This document shows, in pieces, positions 9,512-16,574 of a DNA stretch of 17,785 nt; the stretch's first letter is position 1, and every line of letters starts with the position of its first letter. The stretch is from Gammaproteobacteria bacterium UBA2965 (GTDB taxonomy: Bacteria > Pseudomonadota > Gammaproteobacteria > Pseudomonadales > Azotimanducaceae), in NCBI GenBank assembly GCA_002348385.1, contig DEBD01000008.1:1-17785 (forward strand), in the 5' to 3' direction. The position numbers were made by a program, and so were the translations under genes. Under the pieces are notes generated by a model. The model was not told the DNA's origin. It saw only the letters and a list, made by a program, of their open reading frames with translations, and did not search any database.

Positions 9512-10009
9512 TTACGCCAGATCGGGGGCCACGATCTTCGCCAGTCCGTCGCCTGACAGGATCTCGATCCAGTAGCCGTCGGGGTCCTTGACGAAGGCGA
9601 GCCCCTTCATGGATCCGTCGTCCGGACGCTTCACGAACTCTACGCCCAGTCGCTCCAGACGCTCGCATGCCGCGTAAACGTCGGGCACGGAGATGCCGAT
9701 GTGGCCGAAACCGCGTGGATCATCGTTGCCGTTGTGGTAAGCAAAATCCGGGTCCGACTCAGTGCCCCAGTTGTGCGTGAACTCCACCAGGGCCGGCTGG
9801 GAGAATACCCAACGCGCTCGCTCGGCAGCGTTCTCCGGCAGCGTGGCGTCCGAATAGCCCATGAAATACAGCGAGAACTCCATAGCCTCAAAGTCGTAAC
9901 GATCAAGCAGACGCATGCCCAGCACATCCCGGTAGAACGCCACCGTGACCTCCGGATCCCTGATGCGCAGCATGGTCTGATTCATCACATATCCGGCCGT
10001 GTCGCTCAT
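9512..10009 (-). CDS. gloA: lactoylglutathione lyase (glyoxalase I)
   Basis: This 165-residue protein is a glyoxalase I, converting the methylglyoxal-glutathione hemithioacetal into S-lactoylglutathione in the cytoplasm. It has two betaalphabetabetabeta repeats. All four metal ligands can be placed by comparison with the human enzyme: Q11 in MNQTMLRIRDP, E76 in VEFTHNWGTE, H103 in GFGHIGISVPD and E149 in DGYWIEI. The THNWGTESDPDFAYHNGN stretch is the long form shared with human and Pseudomonas putida glyoxalase I, which usually uses zinc, unlike the shorter nickel type of E. coli. The ATG at 10009 has a good AGGAG with 7-nt spacing. It is last in a same-strand series with the metallo-beta-lactamase-fold hydrolase, 187 bp away, so it may also have its own promoter. 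Confidence 0.95.
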   Translation of the reverse strand: MSDTAGYVMNQTMLRIRDPEVTVAFYRDVLGMRLLDRYDFEAMEFSLYFMGYSDATLPENAAERARWVFSQPALVEFTHNWGTESDPDFAYHNGNDDPRGFGHIGISVPDVYAACERLERLGVEFVKRPDDGSMKGLAFVKDPDGYWIEILSGDGLAKIVAPDLA

Positions 10010-10200
10010 TCCAATCTCCTGATGTTTTTGTGTAGATTTGTGCCAGTGAGCCGGTTGCCTTCGGCGGCCTCCGGACTACCCCTGCCGAGCGCACTGCGGT
10101 CAACCCGCAACGCCGCATGGCCCATGCTCTTCGCACCAATATAGGTCTCTGCTCGGCCGCGCTCTGCCTTCTTGCGAAGCAGGAAGACAACACGGATCAC
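10006..10200 (-). other. 64-codon open frame between the hydrolase and glyoxalase genes, coding doubtful
   Basis: A GTG at 10200-10198 overlaps the hydrolase's TGA as GTGA, and the frame ends with a TGA at 10008-10006 overlapping the glyoxalase ATG as ATGA. It thus fills the 187-bp gap exactly. The product would be very basic, starting IRVVFLLRKKAERGR, with no recognisable domain and no Shine-Dalgarno at its start. The same gap holds a possible weak promoter for glyoxalase (TTGACC with GGTAGT after 17 bp on the minus strand). I favour an untranslated spacer, but record the frame because of its boundaries. Confidence 0.2.
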
Positions 10201-11153
10201 CCACCCGCGCCCCCAAGACTGGCATAGGCACGATCGAGAAGCGAAGCCGGGCTGCCGTAGCGCTGGTCGAATTCCTTGGTGGGTTCAGCAGCGACCACCT
10301 GTTCCAGGCTCTTGCCTTCGGCGATCAGAGCGGCCACCCGCTCCCGAACCGCGCTCAGCATCTCTATGTAGGCTTCCAGATCAGCATAGGTGGACACAGG
10401 CCCATGCCCTGGAATCACCACGGTGTCCGTATCGATCTGGGCAAGCACCGCAGAGCAGAAGGCAATCATGCCGTCCAGGCTGCCGCCGTTGTCCACGTCG
10501 ATGAACGGGTAGCCTGCATTGAACACATCGCCGAAATGCACGGCATTGTGGCCTCGAAAGATGGTGGCGGTGTCGCCGGAAGTGTGCGCCGGGCCGAAAT
10601 GCAGCAGGTCCACACGCTCGCCATTGAAGTGCAGCTGCATGAGGTCGTTGAAGGTGATGTCCGCCAGCGCGTGGGGTGGATAGGCTTGCTGAACGTAAGT
10701 GCCGACACCGACCAGATTGATGGAGCGGTCAACCCGGTTCATACGCCGGGAGTTGATCTGGGAGATGATCCAGGCGCCCTGCTCGCCCAGCGCAATGTTC
10801 CCATCGGCATGGTCGAAGTGCCAATGGCTGTTGACCACGAAATCCACCGCGCCACCCCCCAACCCGGCAATGGCTTCCGCCACCTTAGGGATCATGGCCG
10901 GGTGCTGGTCGTCCACGATTAGCACGCCGTCTTTCCCCACACTTACAGCGATGTTGCCACCCACCCCGAACAGCACATACAGATTGTCGCCCACCTGTTC
11001 CGTGGTGATCGGCGTGGCATCGAAGTCCCAACCGAGCGCTTCGATCATCTCATCGAAGCTCATCGGGTGCTCGTGGGCAGCCGCTGGCTGAGCCAAGCCG
11101 ATGAGAGCCAGCATGGTGGCTGCCGCGAGCCGCAAATAATGAATAATCGACAT
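10197..11153 (-). CDS. secreted metallo-beta-lactamase-fold hydrolase
   Basis: This 318-residue protein begins with a classic signal peptide (LAAATMLALIGLAQPAAA, cleavage expected after A26), so it is periplasmic. The metallo-beta-lactamase fold is shown by HWHFDHADGN (H110, H112, D114, H115), the third-strand histidine H190 in GPAHTSGDT, bridging D209 in HFGDVF and H250 in IPGHGP: a complete two-zinc site. The fold includes beta-lactamases, SoxH-like and quinoprotein-relay proteins and thioesterases; this one resembles the SoxH/relay branch rather than clinical beta-lactamases, and its substrate cannot be stated. The ATG at 11153 has AGGGGGA just upstream. It follows the MFS transporter by 38 bp and precedes glyoxalase I. 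Glyoxalase II has the same fold, but this protein is exported and its other motifs differ, so the two neighbours need not form the classic glyoxalase pair. Confidence 0.85.
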   Translation of the reverse strand: MSIIHYLRLAAATMLALIGLAQPAAAHEHPMSFDEMIEALGWDFDATPITTEQVGDNLYVLFGVGGNIAVSVGKDGVLIVDDQHPAMIPKVAEAIAGLGGGAVDFVVNSHWHFDHADGNIALGEQGAWIISQINSRRMNRVDRSINLVGVGTYVQQAYPPHALADITFNDLMQLHFNGERVDLLHFGPAHTSGDTATIFRGHNAVHFGDVFNAGYPFIDVDNGGSLDGMIAFCSAVLAQIDTDTVVIPGHGPVSTYADLEAYIEMLSAVRERVAALIAEGKSLEQVVAAEPTKEFDQRYGSPASLLDRAYASLGGAGG

Positions 11154-11191
11154 GTGTCCCCCTGTGTCGAACGCCCCGTCCGATAAAGACC

Positions 11192-12412
11192 TTAAACCGT
11201 TTGTCCTGCCCTATCCAGCCGCATGACTGGCTCAGCCGGCAACCAGAACATGAGCACCGCGGCGGGCACGATGAGCGCCAGAAACGACTGGAACGCCAGG
11301 TCGTAGCTGCCCGTGATGTCGTATGCCCACCCGGCCACCATTGGTCCCAGCGCACCTACGGTCATGGCCAGCATGGCAAATCCCATCACCCGCGCGAATG
11401 ACCCCACGCCGAAGCGCGAGCCGTACATCAGGCCGAACATGGGCAGCATGCCGCCACCGGAAAGACCGACCAGCACCACCCCAGCGATGAGCTGCCTGGC
11501 CGACGGCTCACCCTGCAGCACCACCATGGCCAGCCCCATGAATGCCGCGGCAATCCAATACAGGAGGCGATGATCCACCTTGTCGCCAATGGCGCCGAAG
11601 GAGAACTTGCCCAAGATCATGCAGATAGCGTTAAGGGCGATGAGGCTGGCGATGTCGCCGCCGGCAAATCCCACGTCGCGCCCGAATGCACCCAGATTGA
11701 ACTGCAACGCCCCGAAGGCCAGGTTCAGCACCACCAGGCACACGCTGGGAATCCAGAACATGGGCGAGCGCAATATCTCAACGGTGTTCCAATGGCGCTC
11801 CACCACCTCCGCTCCACCGGACACAACCGGCCGCGCCGGCGGCTCTCTTCGCAACACCAGCCAGGTCAGCGGCCCAACCAGTAACACCGCCACCAGAGCT
11901 AACCAGAGCATGGTCTCGCGCCAACCCATGGCCACCAGCCAGGAAGCTACCAGCAGAGGAAACACGATGCCGCCGATGTTGGTGCCAGTAGCAGAAATGC
12001 CGATGGCCATGCCGCGCTTGTCGACGAACCAACGCGTCACCAGCGTCTGCGAGGCCAGCGTGCTCATCAGCGTTAACGACACCGGGAACAGGGTGGCGTA
12101 CACGAGCTGTATCTGCCACAGCGCCTGGGCGAACGACGCCAGCAGCAGGCCGGCCGCCAGCAGCACCACGCCGGTGAGCACGAAGCGCCGCAACGGATAC
12201 CTATCCATCAACTTGCCGATGCTGGGGCTGGTCAGACCTGCCACCACCTGAGTCACGGAGATGGTGAGCATCACCTCCGCCCTGGGCACAGCGAAGATGT
12301 CCAGCCAGGGCACCGCAAACAGCGCGAACGAGTAGATGAGCACACCGATGCACACCGCCTGGATCACCAGGGTGTAGGCCACGATGACCCAGCGGTAGCG
12401 CGCGTCGGTCAT
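11192..12412 (-). CDS. MFS transporter, OxlT/monocarboxylate-type
   Basis: This 406-residue membrane protein has about 12 hydrophobic helices. The major facilitator motif between helices 2 and 3 appears as GKLMDRYPLRR at 66-76, and the helix-4/5 region has RGMAIGISATGTNIGGIVFP, typical of the oxalate:formate antiporter / monocarboxylate transporter group. A second motif-A-like loop, GAIGDKVDHR, starts the C-terminal half. Together these suggest import or exchange of an organic acid. The frame extends upstream to 12544 into the acyl-CoA dehydrogenase gene, but the hydrophobic start of the family fits the ATG at 12412 (MTDARYRWVIVAYTLV). No strong Shine-Dalgarno is visible. It lies 34 bp after the dehydrogenase stop and 38 bp before the hydrolase, so the three genes are likely one operon. 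Confidence 0.85.
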   Translation of the reverse strand: MTDARYRWVIVAYTLVIQAVCIGVLIYSFALFAVPWLDIFAVPRAEVMLTISVTQVVAGLTSPSIGKLMDRYPLRRFVLTGVVLLAAGLLLASFAQALWQIQLVYATLFPVSLTLMSTLASQTLVTRWFVDKRGMAIGISATGTNIGGIVFPLLVASWLVAMGWRETMLWLALVAVLLVGPLTWLVLRREPPARPVVSGGAEVVERHWNTVEILRSPMFWIPSVCLVVLNLAFGALQFNLGAFGRDVGFAGGDIASLIALNAICMILGKFSFGAIGDKVDHRLLYWIAAAFMGLAMVVLQGEPSARQLIAGVVLVGLSGGGMLPMFGLMYGSRFGVGSFARVMGFAMLAMTVGALGPMVAGWAYDITGSYDLAFQSFLALIVPAAVLMFWLPAEPVMRLDRAGQTV

Positions 12413-12446
12413 CGCCGCATCACAGGATGGCGTGGGAATGCGGCGC

Positions 12447-13637
12447 TCAGTCCGGCAAACCCAGCACGCGCTTGGCAATGATGTTGAGCTGAATCTCCGA
12501 CGAACCGCCCTCGATGGAGTTGGCCCTGGAGCGCAGCCAGGCACGCGTGGTCTCCAGTTCTTCCTCGTCGAAGAAATCCGGGTCCACCTCCGGCGCTTCC
12601 CAGGCCAGGGCGCGGGTGCCCATCATGGACATCATGAGGTCGTAGCGGCTCTTGTTCTGCTCGGTGGCGTAGTACTTGAACATGGACGACTGGGGCCCAG
12701 GCGCGCGCCCCGCCTCCGTCTCCTCACGCAACTGTTGCAGCGCCAGGCGCAGGGAGCGGTCGTTGATGCGCTGCGTAATCACCTCTTCGCGCATAATGGG
12801 ATCCGCCAGCTTGCCATCCGCCAACCCCACGTACTCCTTGGCGAGATCGCTGATGGTAGCCGTCTGTTGGGTGCTGCCGCCGATGCCGCCTATGGCCGTG
12901 CGCTCGTATTGCAGCAGGCGCTTGGCCACCGTCCAGCCTTCGTTTACCTCGCTGACCACGTTGGCCTTGGGCACGCGCACGTTGTCGAAAAAAGTCTCGC
13001 AGAAAGGCGAGCGTCCGCTGATCAGGCGGATGGGTCTGGGCGTGACACCGGGGCTTTCCATGTCGAACAGGATGAACGTGATGCCCTGATGCTTGGGCGC
13101 GTCCGGATCGGTGCGCACCAGACAGAAGATCCAATCAGCAGTGTCCGCACCCGAGGTCCAGATTTTCTGGCCGTTGATGATGTAGTCATCGCCATCGGAT
13201 ACCGCCGAGGTGCGCAGGCTGGCCAGGTCCGAACCGGACCCAGGTTCGCTGTACCCCTGACACCAGCGGATCTCGCCACGGGCAATCTTCGGCAGATGCT
13301 CTGTCTTCTGTGCCTCGTTGCCGAATTCCAGCAGGGCCGGGCCGATCATGGACAAACCCATACCCACCAGGGCCGGGCGTGCATTGATAAGCTGCATCTC
13401 CTCCTGGAGTACTTCCACCTGCTCCCTGGAAAGCCCCGCGCCCCCGTATGCTTTGGGCCAGGTAGGCGCGGTGAAGCCGCGCTCGGCCATACGCTCGAGC
13501 CACACTTTCGTATCCGGATTGGGGTAGGTGCCCTGGCGCCCGCCCGCGGGCATTTCCTCCACATCCATGGGCGTGCGCATGCTTTCCGGGCAGTTGTCTG
13601 CCAGCCACGATCTGATCTCTTGCCTGAACTCGTCCAC
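12447..13637 (-). CDS. acyl-CoA dehydrogenase
   Basis: This 396-residue flavoprotein is a full-length acyl-CoA dehydrogenase, adding a 2,3-double bond to an acyl-CoA with electrons going to ETF. It shows APTWPKAYGGAGLSREQ (57-73), the flavin motif GYSEPGSGSDLASL (128-141), NGQKIWTSGA (155-164), and the C-terminal SIEGGSSEIQLNIIAKRVLG, where E376 is the probable catalytic base. These motifs resemble the actinobacterial/proteobacterial FadE enzymes used on branched or steroid-derived acyl-CoAs; that comparison is from memory. No ATG fits the N-terminus, so I use the GTG at 13637 (VDEFRQEIRSWLAD); the frame is open further up to 13724, but that would overlap the divergent sulfhydrylase gene. It is probably the first gene of the minus-strand unit with the MFS transporter and hydrolase. 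Confidence 0.9.
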   Translation of the reverse strand: MDEFRQEIRSWLADNCPESMRTPMDVEEMPAGGRQGTYPNPDTKVWLERMAERGFTAPTWPKAYGGAGLSREQVEVLQEEMQLINARPALVGMGLSMIGPALLEFGNEAQKTEHLPKIARGEIRWCQGYSEPGSGSDLASLRTSAVSDGDDYIINGQKIWTSGADTADWIFCLVRTDPDAPKHQGITFILFDMESPGVTPRPIRLISGRSPFCETFFDNVRVPKANVVSEVNEGWTVAKRLLQYERTAIGGIGGSTQQTATISDLAKEYVGLADGKLADPIMREEVITQRINDRSLRLALQQLREETEAGRAPGPQSSMFKYYATEQNKSRYDLMMSMMGTRALAWEAPEVDPDFFDEEELETTRAWLRSRANSIEGGSSEIQLNIIAKRVLGLPD

Positions 13638-13661
13638 GATGCCCCCCCAAGGTCGATTGCC

Positions 13662-13674
13662 GGTTATAGTAACC
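13662..13674. promoter_or_regulatory. inverted repeat with embedded -10-like box in a divergent gap
   Basis: GGTTA-TAG-TAACC is a perfect 5-bp inverted repeat in the 62-bp gap between the divergent dehydrogenase and sulfhydrylase genes. It contains TATAGT (13665-13670), 5 of 6 matches to a -10 box facing the sulfhydrylase, and TACTAT facing the other way. The region 17 bp upstream is C-rich and gives no -35 box. It may be an operator, a promoter core, or both. Confidence 0.35.
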
Positions 13675-13699
13675 CATTCCCAGACCACCCAGCAGACGC

Positions 13700-15004
13700 A
13701 TGAGCGACGGCGACGGCGAAGCACGCGAATTCGGCTTTCACACCCGATCGGTGCACGCGGGCAGCCGACCGGACCCGACCACGGGGGCCCGCGCGCTACC
13801 CATCTATCAGACCAGCAGCTACGTATTCGAAGATCCCGAATCCGCCGCCGCTTATTTCAATCTGCAGGAATACGGCAACACCTACTCGCGCATCATGAAC
13901 CCCACCGTGGCAGCGCTGGAGGAGCGGGTGTCCAACCTGGAAGGGGGGGTAGGCGCGGTGGCTTTCGCCAGCGGTCTTGCCGCGCAATCGGCCGCCTTCT
14001 TCACGCTGCTGGAACCAGGCGATCACGTAGTGGCTTCCAGCGCGCTCTACGGCGGCAGCGTTACTCAGCTCAAGCACTTTTTCAGGAAGCTGTCCGTGGA
14101 ACTCAGCTTCGTGGACCCCGACGATCTGGACAACTGGCGCGCCGCACTGAAGGACAACACGAAGCTGCTGTTTGCCGAGACCATCGGTAACCCCGGTGGC
14201 AACGTGCTGGATATCGAGGCGCTGGCGGACCTGGCCCACGGCCATCAAACCCCGCTGATGGTAGACAACACCTTCGCCACCCCCTACCTGGCCAGACCCA
14301 TGGACTGGGGTGCGGACATCGTGGTGTATTCGGCCACCAAGTTTCTCGGCGGCCACGGCACGAGCATCGGGGGCCTGGTGGTGGAGTCGGGTGAGTTCGA
14401 CTGGGCCAACGGGCGTTTTTCGGTGGTAGCCGATCCCTCCCCGGCCTACCACGGGCTGCCGTTTTACGAGACCTTCGGCATCTACGGCTACCTGATGAAG
14501 CTGCGCGCCGAGACACTGCGCGACCTGGGCGCCGCTATGAGTCCGTTCAACGCGTTCCTGTTTGCCCAGGGGCTTGAGACCCTGCCCTTGCGCATGCGCC
14601 AGCACGTGGCCAATGCCAACGCCATCGCACAGTTCCTGGAAGCACGGGACGACGCGGAGCGAGTGAGCTATCCGGGGCTCGCGAACAGCCCCTATGCGGG
14701 CCTGGTAGCCAAGTATCTGCCACGCGGCGCGGGCGCCGTATTCTGTTTCGATCTGCCCGGCGGAAGGGAAGCCGGTCTTCGCTTCATCAGCGCGCTGAAC
14801 CTGTTCTCCCATCTGGCCAACGTAGGGGACGCCAAAAGCCTGGTGATCCATCCCGCATCCACCACCCACCGCCAGCTGTCAGACGAGGAGCTCGCGGCAG
14901 CCGGGATCGGGCCTGGCACGATACGGCTGTCGGTGGGAATCGAAGATGCTGCCGACCTGATCTGGGATCTGACCCAGGCTTTCGACGCTATCATGGAGGC
15001 ATGA
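13700..15004 (+). CDS. metY: O-acetylhomoserine sulfhydrylase (PLP enzyme)
   Basis: This 434-residue enzyme of the Cys/Met-metabolism PLP family should make homocysteine (or methionine) from O-acetylhomoserine and sulfide (or methanethiol). It has FHTRSVHAGSRPDPTTGAR at 13-31, PIYQTSSYVF at 34-43, Y62-R64 in NTYSRIMNPT, the cofactor aspartate D189 in VDNTFATP and the Schiff-base lysine K214 in YSATKFLGGHGTSIGG. The C-terminal SLVIHPASTTHRQL and GTIRLSVGIED are typical. Length and the GLPFYETFG-like insertion fit MetY rather than the shorter cystathionine gamma-synthase or MetZ, although substrate preference between O-acetyl and O-succinyl esters is not proven. The ATG at 13700 lacks a clear Shine-Dalgarno. 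Its stop overlaps the start region of the CoA-binding protein gene. Confidence 0.92.
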   Translation: MSDGDGEAREFGFHTRSVHAGSRPDPTTGARALPIYQTSSYVFEDPESAAAYFNLQEYGNTYSRIMNPTVAALEERVSNLEGGVGAVAFASGLAAQSAAFFTLLEPGDHVVASSALYGGSVTQLKHFFRKLSVELSFVDPDDLDNWRAALKDNTKLLFAETIGNPGGNVLDIEALADLAHGHQTPLMVDNTFATPYLARPMDWGADIVVYSATKFLGGHGTSIGGLVVESGEFDWANGRFSVVADPSPAYHGLPFYETFGIYGYLMKLRAETLRDLGAAMSPFNAFLFAQGLETLPLRMRQHVANANAIAQFLEARDDAERVSYPGLANSPYAGLVAKYLPRGAGAVFCFDLPGGREAGLRFISALNLFSHLANVGDAKSLVIHPASTTHRQLSDEELAAAGIGPGTIRLSVGIEDAADLIWDLTQAFDAIMEA

Positions 15005-15477
15005 TGGACCTGCAGCGCTATCAGCAGCCCCACGTCATTCAGGCCGCACTGGCCCAACGCCGCATCGCCATAGTGGGCTTGTCGAGCAACCAACTGCGCG
15101 GCAGCTACTTCGTAGGCTACTACCTGCGCCGGCACGGGTACGAGATCGTGCCGGTGAATCCTCGTGAGCAAGAGATTCTCGGCAAGAAATGCTATCCGTC
15201 GCTATCGGACGTTGCCGAACCGGTGGGCGTGGTGTGCGTGTTCCGCGCGCCCGCGGCGGTGCCCGCCATTGCCGAAGAAGCCATTGCCATGGGCGCCCCG
15301 TATCTGTGGCTGCAGTACACGGTGATCAGCCAGGAGGGCGCCGACATCGCAGAGGCCGGCGGCATGCAGGCAATTATGGACCGCTGCATGAAGGTGGAGC
15401 ACGCGCGCTATCGCGGGCGCATGCACTGGCTGGGATTCAACACCGAGAGAATCAGCGCCCGCCGACGCCTGACCTAG
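15004..15477 (+). CDS. CoA-binding domain protein (YccU-like)
   Basis: This 157-residue protein is one compact Rossmann-type CoA_binding_2 domain. The N-terminal nucleotide-binding loop is RRIAIVGLSSNQLRGSYFVG (about 20-39), followed by YLRRHGYEIVPVNPR, and the C-terminal signature MDRCMKVEHAR is conserved in the family. No catalytic activity is established for these proteins. Two ATGs overlap the metY stop: 15001 and 15004. The strong GGAGG at 14995-14999 lies only 1 nt from the first but 4 nt from the second, so I choose 15004 (TGATG coupling with metY). Tight pairing with a homocysteine-forming enzyme suggests a role in sulfur amino-acid supply or in sensing an acyl-CoA, such as acetyl-CoA for O-acetylhomoserine; this is inference. 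Confidence 0.85.
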   Translation: MDLQRYQQPHVIQAALAQRRIAIVGLSSNQLRGSYFVGYYLRRHGYEIVPVNPREQEILGKKCYPSLSDVAEPVGVVCVFRAPAAVPAIAEEAIAMGAPYLWLQYTVISQEGADIAEAGGMQAIMDRCMKVEHARYRGRMHWLGFNTERISARRRLT

Positions 15478-15495
15478 CGGCAACCGGACTGTGCA

Positions 15496-15529
15496 GCGCG
15501 CGCTAAGCTAAGCGCGCGCGCAACTTTTT
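15496..15529 (+). terminator. rho-independent terminator of the metY unit
   Basis: GCGCGCGCT at 15496-15504 pairs with AGCGCGCGC at 15511-15519 around a 6-nt loop, followed after 5 nt by TTTTT at 15525-15529. The stem is entirely GC-rich and ends the plus-strand unit. Most of it lies inside the last codons of the convergent glycosyltransferase gene, whose stop is at 15505-15503. Confidence 0.75.
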
Positions 15530-16396
15530 CAGCTGAAACCGAAGCCGGCTGGAGGCACTCTGCGCGCGGCCACTGGTCCTGCCGTCTGCGATGTATTGCA
15601 GGATGCGTTCGGCCTCCTGGACCTTCTGCCAGCGCAAACACAGCAGCGCAAGCTCGGCAAAGCTGCGGTTCTTCATGGAGATCGTCTTAGCGTCCGGGTG
15701 AGCCAACGACACCGACAACATGTCGGAGATCATCCGAAAACTGAAGCGTTCCGAGATGCGCATCCAGTACTCCACATCGAGCGCGAAGTGCAGCTTCTCG
15801 TTGATGGGCCCCACGGAGGACCACGCGTCACGAGTAAACAAACACGACGGCTGCATGAAATCGTTGTTGAAGCACCACCCAAACAGCATGTCGTGATTAA
15901 CCTGCTGCAGCTCCGGTGTGTACACCACGCGACCGCTCTCGTCGTCCATGCGCCCGTGTCCGTACACCGCACCAACGGAAGGGTCTTCCAGGTATGCCTC
16001 GGCCAACTTGAAAAGCGCACCGGGCAACAGGTAGTCGTCTGAGTTCAGCCAGCCAAGCAGCGTGCCGGTGGATCGCTCCAGGCCTTTGTTGATGGCGTGG
16101 CTTTGCCCGCTGTCGGGCTCGCTCACCCACCAGGTGAGCCACTGAGCATACTTCTCGATCACCTGCACCGATTGATCGTCGGAACCACCGTCCACCACGA
16201 TGAACTCCAGGTTCGGGTAGTTCTGCAGCAGCACGGAACGAAGCGTCTTCTCAATGTACCGGCCCTGGTTGTAGGACGGCGTGACAATGGTGATCTTCGG
16301 CCATTGCCTCGCGTCAGCGGGTGGCGCGCTCAAAGGCTCCGGCTGGAAAGGCCAACCTTTCCCGGATGCACGGGGAAGCTCAGTCACGTTGGTCAA
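15503..16396 (-). CDS. family 2 glycosyltransferase
   Basis: This 297-residue protein is a GT-A-fold glycosyltransferase that should transfer a sugar from a nucleotide donor onto a growing glycan, at the cytoplasmic face. It has the start of the fold, KITIVTPSYNQGRYIEKTLR at 34-53, then FIVVDGGSDDQS at 65-76 and the metal-binding DXD-like motif GWLNSDDYLLPG at 115-126; no membrane helix is seen, and the tail is basic and helical. The first 30 residues are unlike the family. No ATG is available in frame; a TGA lies upstream, so the start is the TTG at 16396 or the GTG at 16387, neither with a clear ribosome-binding site. It is divergent from a second glycosyltransferase and convergent with the metY unit. 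Confidence 0.88.
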   Translation of the reverse strand: MTNVTELPRASGKGWPFQPEPLSAPPADARQWPKITIVTPSYNQGRYIEKTLRSVLLQNYPNLEFIVVDGGSDDQSVQVIEKYAQWLTWWVSEPDSGQSHAINKGLERSTGTLLGWLNSDDYLLPGALFKLAEAYLEDPSVGAVYGHGRMDDESGRVVYTPELQQVNHDMLFGWCFNNDFMQPSCLFTRDAWSSVGPINEKLHFALDVEYWMRISERFSFRMISDMLSVSLAHPDAKTISMKNRSFAELALLCLRWQKVQEAERILQYIADGRTSGRAQSASSRLRFQLKKLRARLA

Positions 16397-16433
16397 TGTG
16401 GAAGACGTCCATTTTTCACCCGAGTCTTGTCAG

Positions 16434-16447
16434 TATAATGCATGCAT
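16434..16447 (+). promoter_or_regulatory. -10 box and palindrome in the gap between two glycosyltransferases
   Basis: A perfect TATAAT at 16434-16439 faces the plus-strand glycosyltransferase and would leave a leader of about 130 nt. The possible -35 TTTTCA at 16413-16418 is only 15 bp away. It runs directly into the palindrome ATGCATGCAT (16438-16447), which could be an operator. The rest of the 178-bp gap shows no other clear signal. Confidence 0.4.
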
Positions 16448-16574
16448 CAGAGCCGTCGGCCCAGCGGATTGCTTGGTTTAGGCTCCACCGCACGACAGAT
16501 ATGGTGATCACTGCACACTTTCACGTACGCCTGGCATCCCACGCACTTACTTTGCACCGCATCCGGAACCACCT

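Noticed and set aside
10197..11153. Reading the hydrolase as a secreted beta-lactamase resistance gene
   Set aside because: The metal site is shared by the whole fold, and the spacing and surroundings fit SoxH/relay-type proteins better; nothing specific supports antibiotic hydrolysis.
9512..11153. Classic glyoxalase I/II operon
   Set aside because: The metallo-hydrolase has a signal peptide and lacks the length and C-terminal glutathione-binding domain expected of glyoxalase II.
12432..13703. Long plus-strand open frame of 423 codons opposite the acyl-CoA dehydrogenase
   Set aside because: Antisense frame in GC-rich DNA; the minus strand carries all the dehydrogenase motifs and overlaps it completely.
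13796..14869. Minus-strand open frame of 357 codons opposite metY
   Set aside because: No recognisable motifs, while the plus strand encodes a full PLP enzyme with its lysine and aspartate.
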